NCBI GenBank assembly: GCA_024641205.1
Contig: JAHEDM010000181.1
Span: 1 to 5,939 of the forward strand
Direction of reading: 5' to 3'
From: Actinomycetes bacterium
GTDB lineage: Bacteria > Actinomycetota > Acidimicrobiia > Spongiisociales > UBA4744
DNA: 5,939 nucleotides
Shown: one piece after another, positions 1 to 5,355 of the stretch
Numbering within the stretch: the first letter of the stretch is position 1
Layout: the number at the start of each line of letters is the position of its first letter
Made by a program: the position numbers and the translations under genes
The notes under the pieces: model-generated
The model's database searches: none
Told to the model about the DNA's origin: nothing
What the model saw: only the letters and a program-made list of their open reading frames with translations

Positions 1-113
1 GGCATGGTACGGCAGCCATCGGGTTCAATCGGGACGTGGCTACGGCATCGATAAGACCATCGAACCGCGGCCGGGAGCGGACGGAGCGTTACCCGTTCTA
101 GACGAGGGACGCC
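1..113. other. Unresolved left flank upstream of the TRAP gene
   Basis: No gene can be assigned here with confidence. On the plus strand one frame is open from base 3 to a TAG at 99-101 (31 codons, fairly GC-rich third positions) and could be the tail of an upstream gene. A second frame is open from base 2 to a TGA at 296-298 but runs deep into the TRAP gene. On the minus strand an ATG at 180-182 opens a frame that stays open to base 1 (60 codons). None shows a motif I recognise. The sequence GAGGG at 104-108, five bases before the GTG at 114, is a plausible ribosome binding site for the next gene. Confidence 0.3.
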
Positions 114-1127
114 GTGAGGGGCAACATCCACTTCTCCCATCCTTTCGACAGGTTGATCGCGCATCGTATACGATCGCTTCATGGATCATCGCAACCCCCT
201 ATTCGCCCTATGAGTTCAAGGCAGCTCTGGATCGGAGGCTACGGCCCCCAGGACAGTGCCCACGGCGAAGGTCTCGCCGCCTTTCGGCGAGTCGTTGAGG
301 GCGAGACCAACGGTGACGTGGACGTGGAGATCACCTGGAACATCATGGACACGGGAAGGATCAACACCGACCTTTTCAAGCTGGTTGAGACCGGAGAGAT
401 GTTCTTCTGCTATTTCTCAGCCAGTTATCTGGGTGAGAGAGTTTCGGCGTTGAACGTCCTCGACACCCCCTTCCTTTTCGAAAGTCTCGAGTCAGCCCAC
501 CGGGCACTGGACGGGAGCCTGGGTGAAGCGCTCAAGGAAGCTGTGCGGGCCTCGACTGGATTTGAAGCACTAGGTTTCTGGGACAACGGGTTCCGCCACA
601 TGACTAACCGGCTTCGTCCCGCCCGTACCCCAGACGACTTCCGGGATATGAAGGTCCGGCTGCAGCCCAATGCCATCCACGAAGAGCTCATCAGATCGTG
701 GGGTGCCATTCCGGTGGCGGTCGACCTGAACCGGGCGATCGAGGCGATCGTCAACTTCGAGGTCGACGCCCAGGAGAATCCACTGGCCAACACGGCTGCA
801 TACGGCGTAGACAAGCTTCACTCCCATGTAACGATGACGGGCCATTTGTACGGCGCCCGCGGGCTGTTCGCCCATCGCCGGACCCTGGAAGGGTTCCCGG
901 CCGACCTGCGCGACATCGTGGAAAGGGCGGCCGCCACCGCCATCGCCGTCCAGCGCCGGGCGGCCGAAGAACTGGAACTCACCTTGCGAAGACGAATGGA
1001 AGGCAACGGAGTCCAGTTCGTCGATCTGACCGACGATGAACGCACCGCGTTCTTAGACGCTTCCGCCGCGGCGATCACCCTGGCCCACCAGAGTGTCCCC
1101 GAAGAACTCTTTGACTTGGCAAGATAA
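114..1127 (+). CDS. TRAP transporter solute-binding protein, DctP family, no evident signal peptide
   Basis: This is an extracytoplasmic-type receptor of a tripartite ATP-independent periplasmic (TRAP) transporter, a family that binds organic acids and hands them to the DctQ/DctM membrane pair. Family hallmarks, numbered from the GTG start: the domain opens at about residue 38 (LWIGGYGP), the hinge segment GFWDNGFRHMTN is at 154-165, MKVRL at 179-183 contains Arg182 at the position of the conserved carboxylate-binding arginine, and VDAQENP is at 217-223. The domain is full length. The GTG at 114 follows GAGGG at 104-108, and an in-frame TAG at 99-101 rules out an earlier start. The ATG at 210 (305 residues) begins just before the conserved domain and is a serious alternative, but has no clear ribosome binding site. 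Residues 1-37 contain no hydrophobic core or lipobox, so export is not explained by either start. The stop overlaps the SDR start by one base. No DctQ or DctM gene is in the window. The family call is firm; the ligand is unknown. Confidence 0.88.
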   Translation: MRGNIHFSHPFDRLIAHRIRSLHGSSQPPIRPMSSRQLWIGGYGPQDSAHGEGLAAFRRVVEGETNGDVDVEITWNIMDTGRINTDLFKLVETGEMFFCYFSASYLGERVSALNVLDTPFLFESLESAHRALDGSLGEALKEAVRASTGFEALGFWDNGFRHMTNRLRPARTPDDFRDMKVRLQPNAIHEELIRSWGAIPVAVDLNRAIEAIVNFEVDAQENPLANTAAYGVDKLHSHVTMTGHLYGARGLFAHRRTLEGFPADLRDIVERAAATAIAVQRRAAEELELTLRRRMEGNGVQFVDLTDDERTAFLDASAAAITLAHQSVPEELFDLAR

Positions 1128-1867
1128 TGAATCCTCAGGGTCGAATCGCCATCGTCACCGGCGCCGCCACCGGCATCGGCCGGGCCACCGCGCTGGCCTT
1201 GGGTGCGGCCAAGGCGTTCGTCTACCTACTCGACATCGACGCGGAACTGGGTTCCGAGGCTGCCGGACTCATCGAACACTCCCGGTTCATCAGTTGTGAC
1301 GTCACCTCCGAAGCCGAGGTCGAGGCTGCCATGGAAACCATCAAACGAGAATCCGGACGGGTCGACGTGTTGGTCAACAACGCCGGCGGCTTCCCGACGC
1401 AGCGGAGCATGGAAGACACGACGCTCGAGGAGTGGCACCGGATCGTCGATCTCAACCTCACGTCGGTGTTTCTGGTGACGAGAGCGGCCCTGCCGCTGTT
1501 GCGGCGGTCGGAGGCCGGACGCATCATCAACATCGGTTCTTTGGCCGGCCAGATGGTCAACTACCGGACGGCTCCTCCCTATGCGGCGGCCAAGGCAGGC
1601 GTCCACTCCCTGACCAGGGTCATGGCCTGGGAGTTAGCGCCCCACAAAATCACCGTGAACACGTTGGCCCCATCGGCCGTCATCACGGAGAGAATCGAGC
1701 AACTTCGTGATGCAGCCGAACGGCAGGCGACGGCGGCGTCGATACCTTTGGGCCGATATCAAAGACCGGACGAGCTGGCCGGCTGGGTGGTGTTCCTGGC
1801 GTCTCCGGAAGCCGGGTTCATGACCGGCCAAACGGTTTCGGTCAACGGCGGCAGGTTCATGGCCTAG
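1127..1867 (+). CDS. Classical SDR-family oxidoreductase, probably NAD-dependent
   Basis: A cytoplasmic short-chain dehydrogenase/reductase of 246 residues, the usual length for classical SDRs, interconverting a hydroxyl and a keto group on an unidentified substrate. The Rossmann glycine motif TGAATGIG is at residues 11-18 and NNAG at 84-87. The catalytic tetrad is complete: Asn110 (in DLNLTSVF), Ser138 (in NIGSLAG), Tyr152 and Lys156 (in YAAAKAG). Asp36, at the end of the second beta strand (LLDID), predicts NAD(H) rather than NADP(H). The C-terminus has the standard TGQTVSVNGG at 233-242. One departure is APSAVITE at 181-188, where the common Pro-Gly after the sixth strand is Pro-Ser. The ATG at 1127 shares one base with the upstream TAA, and no strong ribosome binding site precedes it, so translation is likely coupled to the TRAP gene. 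FabG-type annotation would be over-specific, because the context points to catabolism. Confidence 0.93.
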   Translation: MNPQGRIAIVTGAATGIGRATALALGAAKAFVYLLDIDAELGSEAAGLIEHSRFISCDVTSEAEVEAAMETIKRESGRVDVLVNNAGGFPTQRSMEDTTLEEWHRIVDLNLTSVFLVTRAALPLLRRSEAGRIINIGSLAGQMVNYRTAPPYAAAKAGVHSLTRVMAWELAPHKITVNTLAPSAVITERIEQLRDAAERQATAASIPLGRYQRPDELAGWVVFLASPEAGFMTGQTVSVNGGRFMA

Positions 1868-1928
1868 CCCAAACTGGGACCGACCGCCGGAGGTGAGAAG
1901 GTCCAACATTTGCCGACTGCTCGGCGGC
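1868..1928. terminator. Possible bidirectional terminator region with GC-rich hairpins
   Basis: This is the gap between convergent genes. GCCGA at 1912-1916 and TCGGC at 1921-1925 form a 5-bp stem with a 4-base loop, starting 3 bases beyond the lipoprotein stop on the minus strand. GGACC (1877-1881) and GGTCC (1900-1904) form a second, weaker stem. AGCCGG (1931-1936) and CCGGCT (1939-1944) form a third, overlapping the lipoprotein stop codon. None is followed by a T-tract on either strand, so this is a placement-based guess rather than a canonical intrinsic terminator. Confidence 0.3.
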
Positions 1929-2828
1929 TCAGCCGGAGCCGGCTACCACCGTCGGGAGGTCGCCCGTGCCCGGTCCCGGTTCCCAGGTCCCTATCCGGTC
2001 GCTTACCTCGACCTCGGCGCGAGCGATAAGGTCGGCCGCCCACAGATTGAACAGCTCGGGACCCTGCCGTTCGATTGCAGTTTCGAGCACTTCGTCTCGC
2101 ACTTCATCGGCACTTGGCGCCAGGCGCTCGGTCACCAACACTACGTAGACACCGCCCGCGTCCGGCTCTCGTGCGTAGGAGCGACCCACTTCACCATCGA
2201 GTGCGACCGAAGCGAACTCGGCGCCGTGGTCGATCGGACTGAGGCACCCCGGTTCGAACCTGGCGGTCCGATCCGGGTAGGCGGCATAGATGGCTTCGAG
2301 GCCTTCTCCCGCCTCCACCCGACTCTCCACCTCAACGGCCAACGACGGATCCAACAAAGTGAGTACTACCAAACAAGACTTCGAGTTGACTGCCAGGAAG
2401 TCCCGGTAGGCCTTGTCAAGGTCGACTCCGGGTGATCCGGACCGAACAATCTCCTCCTCGACCCGCCCCCTGATTACGTCGAGTTCCGCTTCGAGCATGA
2501 CTCTTGCCCTGGTCACGCCGCGGTCGGCAAGAACCGTATCGACGTCTCCGGAGCCGCCGGTGCGAAGTGCAAAGGCTGCTTCGAGCTCGTCTCCCGTGGC
2601 CGACACTCCGAAATCTCGCTCCGCGCCGGTAGTGACGAGCTGGTGGAGGATGAGTAGAAAGAGGCTGGAGGCACGCTCGGCATCGGATATCGAGCCGGGC
2701 GGATCGTGCAGCTCCTCGAGCCGTTCGTTCTCAATCGGAATCCCGTTCACGATGGCGGCAGGACCCGAATCGGAACACGCGGCCGCTACCAGCAGAAGGC
2801 CAATCAGGAGAACGGTGAGTCTGAACAT
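1929..2828 (-). CDS. SurA-like lipoprotein (SurA N-terminal domain, degenerate rotamase-like C-terminus)
   Basis: A predicted exported lipoprotein of 299 residues. The N-terminus MFRLTVLLIGLLLVAAAC is a lipoprotein signal with the likely lipidated Cys18. It is followed by a low-complexity linker and AAIVNGIPIENERLEEL at about 24-40, the opening of SurA/PpiC-type chaperone domains. A helical segment runs to about residue 150. Residues 151-236 have the rough strand/helix order of a parvulin rotamase (VVLTLLDP, then GLEAIYAAY, then GGVYVVLVTERL) but lack a convincing active-site signature, so peptidyl-prolyl isomerase activity is doubtful. Cys152 and Cys195 are the only other cysteines and could form a disulfide outside the membrane. 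The tail from about 283 is rich in Gly and Pro. The start is fixed by the signal peptide, although no strong ribosome binding site precedes it. It lies 39 bases downstream of the CMD gene on the same strand, so it may be co-transcribed. The likely role is protein folding or quality control at the cell surface; the client is unknown. Confidence 0.85.
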   Translation of the reverse strand: MFRLTVLLIGLLLVAAACSDSGPAAIVNGIPIENERLEELHDPPGSISDAERASSLFLLILHQLVTTGAERDFGVSATGDELEAAFALRTGGSGDVDTVLADRGVTRARVMLEAELDVIRGRVEEEIVRSGSPGVDLDKAYRDFLAVNSKSCLVVLTLLDPSLAVEVESRVEAGEGLEAIYAAYPDRTARFEPGCLSPIDHGAEFASVALDGEVGRSYAREPDAGGVYVVLVTERLAPSADEVRDEVLETAIERQGPELFNLWAADLIARAEVEVSDRIGTWEPGPGTGDLPTVVAGSG

Positions 2829-2867
2829 CCGGGAGCGAAGGATATCCCCGACCGCGCAGTATGTCCC

Positions 2868-3386
2868 TCAGCACGCTCCACAGGCGCCCATCACATAGCC
2901 GAGCATTGTGTAATAGCCGACTGTGGTGCACAGCTCCACCACACCCCGTTGACCGAGATACTCTCGGGCAGCGGCAAAGAGCGCAGACGAGACCGTGCTT
3001 TCGGCACAGAGTTCGCGCACGAATCCGATGAGAAGCGACTCGGTCTCGGTCAGGTCGATAGACCCGCCGTTTTCGAGGTGCTCGATCAACTCGGGGCGCA
3101 CTCCCGCGGCGCGAGCCAGCGGGGCATGACTGTCCCACTCGAATGCGCAGCCATGTACGACCGCGGCCGTGATTATCACCAATTCCCGATCGTGATCAGA
3201 CAGCGTTGAGCCGAATCGGATCTGCGCGCCGAGTTCGGCGGCATGTCGGGCGATGGTCGGCGTGTGGAGCATCACCTCGTACGGGCGGATCATCTTGCCA
3301 CGACTTTGGACGACCCAGTCGTAAGTCTCCAGCTGTTCCTCTGTGAGGTCGTCGGTCCGGTCTTCGATCAATGGGATGCGTGCCAT
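2868..3386 (-). CDS. Carboxymuconolactone decarboxylase (CMD)/AhpD-fold family protein
   Basis: A 172-residue all-helical CMD-domain protein, probably cytoplasmic and oligomeric. Glu68 (in DRELVII), Cys80, Glu83 and His87 (in HGCAFEWDSH) have exactly the spacing of the AhpD relay Glu118, Cys130, Cys133 and His137, with the second cysteine replaced by glutamate. This FEWxxH version is common in the CMD subfamily of unknown function found in catabolic clusters. It therefore lacks the standard AhpD CxxC, but the last four residues are CGAC (Cys169 and Cys172), a second possible redox pair at the extreme C-terminus. Further cysteines are 127 and 153. The ATG at 3384-3386 has the upstream sequence GAAAGG at 6-7 bases, and the gene begins 9 bases after the ACMSD-like gene ends, so it sits within the operon. 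Activity could be decarboxylation, peroxide/alkyl-hydroperoxide reduction, or neither; the family call alone does not decide. Confidence 0.9.
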   Translation of the reverse strand: MARIPLIEDRTDDLTEEQLETYDWVVQSRGKMIRPYEVMLHTPTIARHAAELGAQIRFGSTLSDHDRELVIITAAVVHGCAFEWDSHAPLARAAGVRPELIEHLENGGSIDLTETESLLIGFVRELCAESTVSSALFAAAREYLGQRGVVELCTTVGYYTMLGYVMGACGAC

Positions 3387-3395
3387 GGTTACCTT

Positions 3396-4454
3396 TCAGT
3401 TCTCGATTCGGAATAGCCGCGTCGCGCTCCCGCCGACCACGAGGTCTCGTTCGGCCTCGGTGAGTCGGGCCTCGGCGACCAGGGCGAGCGGATCGGGAAG
3501 GCCCATATCGAAGGGGTAGTCGGTGCCCAACAGCACATGGTCGGCACCGTAGGAGCGGACGAGTTGCTCGACCATCCCGGCGTCGAACACCGTGATGTCG
3601 AAATACAAACGCGAGAGGTAGTCGGAGGGAAGACGATCGATGTGACGTCTCATCTCGGGACGGTGACGGAAAGCATGGTCGGTGCGAGCCGGGTAGAACG
3701 GCAAATACCCACCGCCGTGCACCACCAGCATCTTCAGGTCCGGGTGGCGTTCGAAGACGCCCCCAAGGATCATCCGGGTGACGGCCAGGGTTGAGGAAAG
3801 AGGCATCCCGATTACGTTGACCAGGTAATAGTCGGTCATGCGTCGTCCCTCGGTGAACCCCGCCGGGTGGAGCACGACCACCAGGCCCAGTTCCTCGAGC
3901 TCGGCCCACAGGACCGCGAACCGTGCATCGTCAAGATCGAGACCGTTGACATCCGCCCCGATTTCGATCCCGGGAAATCCCAACTGGCCGGCAACCCGCC
4001 GGGCTTCCAATACAGCCGCCTCGGGATGGGCCATCGGCAAGGTACCCAGCCCGACAAAGCGGCCCGGATGCGAAGCCACCACTTCGGCAATCCGGTCGTT
4101 CTGAAGGCGAGCCACCCGTGGCGAGAGCGACTCATCAGCCCAGTAGAAGTACTGGAAAGGTGCCATCGCCACGAGCTGCACGTCGATGCCCAGGGCGTCC
4201 ATATCGGCGATGCGGACTTCAGGATCGGTGAACTTGCCATGCACCTCATGGTGGTATTTCTGGTTCAGCGACTTGGTCTCCGGCGAGGAGAAGAACGTTC
4301 GGGGATCGCTCTCGGGCTGGAAATGGGGCCGCGTTATATCCGCCGACTCGGGAACCGCCAGGTGCGTGTGCACATCGATCGTGCGTACCGGGGGCCGGGA
4401 CACCATGCTGGGCCCCCACCGTTTTGCCCACGCCTCCCAAGGTTCTGTGGTCAT
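3396..4454 (-). CDS. ACMSD-like amidohydrolase-superfamily decarboxylase (amidohydrolase_2)
   Basis: A metal-dependent TIM-barrel enzyme of 352 residues in the amidohydrolase_2 family, which includes 2-amino-3-carboxymuconate-6-semialdehyde decarboxylase (ACMSD), gamma-resorcylate decarboxylase and 4-oxalomesaconate hydratase. The metal and catalytic set is complete: His29 and His31 (DVHTH), His196 (VVLHPAG), His246 (VVHGGGY) and Asp312 (LLGTDYPFDMG). Several stretches resemble animal ACMSD closely: DPEVRIADMDALGI at 77-90, GRFVGLGTLPM at 131-141, and ILGGVFERHPDLK at 229-241. The N-terminus carries about 24 residues before the first strand, longer than ACMSD. The ATG at 4452-4454 is supported by GAGGTG at 4460-4465 with a 5-base spacer and by its ATGA overlap with the dehydrogenase stop. 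No kynurenine-pathway neighbours are visible, so the substrate is probably a related ring-cleavage-type carboxylate, and the symbol acmsd is not justified. Decarboxylation is the likelier reaction; hydration is the alternative. Confidence 0.92.
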   Translation of the reverse strand: MTTEPWEAWAKRWGPSMVSRPPVRTIDVHTHLAVPESADITRPHFQPESDPRTFFSSPETKSLNQKYHHEVHGKFTDPEVRIADMDALGIDVQLVAMAPFQYFYWADESLSPRVARLQNDRIAEVVASHPGRFVGLGTLPMAHPEAAVLEARRVAGQLGFPGIEIGADVNGLDLDDARFAVLWAELEELGLVVVLHPAGFTEGRRMTDYYLVNVIGMPLSSTLAVTRMILGGVFERHPDLKMLVVHGGGYLPFYPARTDHAFRHRPEMRRHIDRLPSDYLSRLYFDITVFDAGMVEQLVRSYGADHVLLGTDYPFDMGLPDPLALVAEARLTEAERDLVVGGSATRLFRIEN

Positions 4455-5353
4455 TCGCCCACCTCGATGCGCCCGATTCCCGCCCGACGTCGCACCACCT
4501 CGGCAACCGCAGAGTTGTCGGCGTCCGCCAGCCCCGACGCCTCGGCTTCCTCCAAAGCGGCTCGGACCACGTCTACAAGCGCGGTCGGGGCACCAAGCGC
4601 CTGTGCATGCTCGGTGATGAGGCGAGCGTCTTTGTGACTTTGACGAACGCGAGCCGACGGCGGGTAATGGTCGCCCGCGATGATCCGCTCACCCCACAAA
4701 TCCATGGCTTTGGAGTACGCCACCCCATCCTTGAGGACCTCGAGCATCCGGTTGAGGTCAAGACCGGCCAGCTCGGCGACCACCAGAGCTTCCGCCAATG
4801 CCATCCGATTGATTGTCAACGCATGATTCACGATGAGTTTGGCCTGCGCACCGGAACCCACTCCCCCGACATGATGATGTGACCGGCCGATAGCCTCGAG
4901 AACCGGGCGAGAGCGCCGGTAGGCATCATCGGATCCCCCAAGCATCACGACCAATTCCCCACGAGCGGCCACCGGGGCGTTGCCGCTTACCGTCGCGTCG
5001 GCATATTCGATCCCGACCTTCGCCAGCCCATCGGCGATCACCACGGCATCCTCCGGTCTCCCGGTAGTGGCGTCGAGCACCAGCAGCGACCTGGAGCCCG
5101 AGGAGCTGAGACCCCCCTCCCCCAGGCATACCTCCCGGGAGATGTCCGAGGTCAGAAGGGAAAGCAGAGCAATCTCGCAACCCTGGACGGCTTCCGCCGG
5201 GGATGCGGTAGGCGTTCCCCCCGCGGCCTCGAACTCTTCGGAGCGGGCGGGGTTGGGGTCGTATCCGCGCAAAGAGAAACCGGCAGATAGGAGGCGACCC
5301 GCCATCCGTGAACCCATGATGCCCAGACCGATTACCGCAACGGGTGCTGCCAT
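4451..5353 (-). CDS. 3-hydroxyisobutyrate dehydrogenase-family NAD(P)-dependent beta-hydroxyacid dehydrogenase
   Basis: A cytoplasmic beta-hydroxyacid dehydrogenase of 300 residues, the normal length for the family that oxidises 3-hydroxyisobutyrate or reduces tartronate semialdehyde. The order is an N-terminal Rossmann domain with GLGIMG at 9-14, Asp32 (GYDPNP) after the second strand favouring NAD, the substrate loop DATVSGNAPVAARGEL at 119-134, the catalytic Lys172 with Asn176 (GSGAQAKLIVN), then an all-helical C-terminal domain with KDARL at 241-245. The substrate loop departs from the usual DAPVSGG in two positions (Thr121, Asn125), which should alter substrate choice. The ATG at 5351-5353 was chosen because it begins directly before the Rossmann strand and lies 2 bases after the upstream gene's TAG. 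A longer in-frame ATG at 5425 would add 24 residues without homology and overlap that gene by 70 bases. It overlaps the ACMSD-like gene by 4 bases at its 3' end, so the two are likely translationally coupled. Confidence 0.93.
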   Translation of the reverse strand: MAAPVAVIGLGIMGSRMAGRLLSAGFSLRGYDPNPARSEEFEAAGGTPTASPAEAVQGCEIALLSLLTSDISREVCLGEGGLSSSGSRSLLVLDATTGRPEDAVVIADGLAKVGIEYADATVSGNAPVAARGELVVMLGGSDDAYRRSRPVLEAIGRSHHHVGGVGSGAQAKLIVNHALTINRMALAEALVVAELAGLDLNRMLEVLKDGVAYSKAMDLWGERIIAGDHYPPSARVRQSHKDARLITEHAQALGAPTALVDVVRAALEEAEASGLADADNSAVAEVVRRRAGIGRIEVGE

Positions 5354-5355
5354 GG

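Noticed and set aside
145..174. TCGACA and TATACG (16-base spacing) as a promoter before ATG 210
   Set aside because: The -35 fits reasonably but the -10 matches only four of six bases. It lies inside the longer TRAP reading frame, and such matches occur by chance.
1541..1552. Palindrome TGGCCGGCCA
   Set aside because: It lies within the SDR coding sequence at a Leu-Ala-Gly-Gln run and is readily explained by GC-rich codons.
2245..2270. GGTTCGAACC resembling a tRNA T-arm
   Set aside because: It has no matching 5-bp stem, anticodon arm or acceptor stem. On the minus strand it encodes Arg-Phe-Glu-Pro-Gly of the lipoprotein.
1893..2435. 180-codon plus-strand open frame opposite the lipoprotein gene
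   Set aside because: It is antisense to a gene with a clear signal peptide and SurA-like domain. Its product has no recognisable motif, and long antisense frames are expected in GC-rich coding DNA.
3867..4637. 256-codon plus-strand open frame across the ACMSD-like and dehydrogenase genes
   Set aside because: It spans two well-supported minus-strand genes and their overlap, and its product has no domain I recognise.
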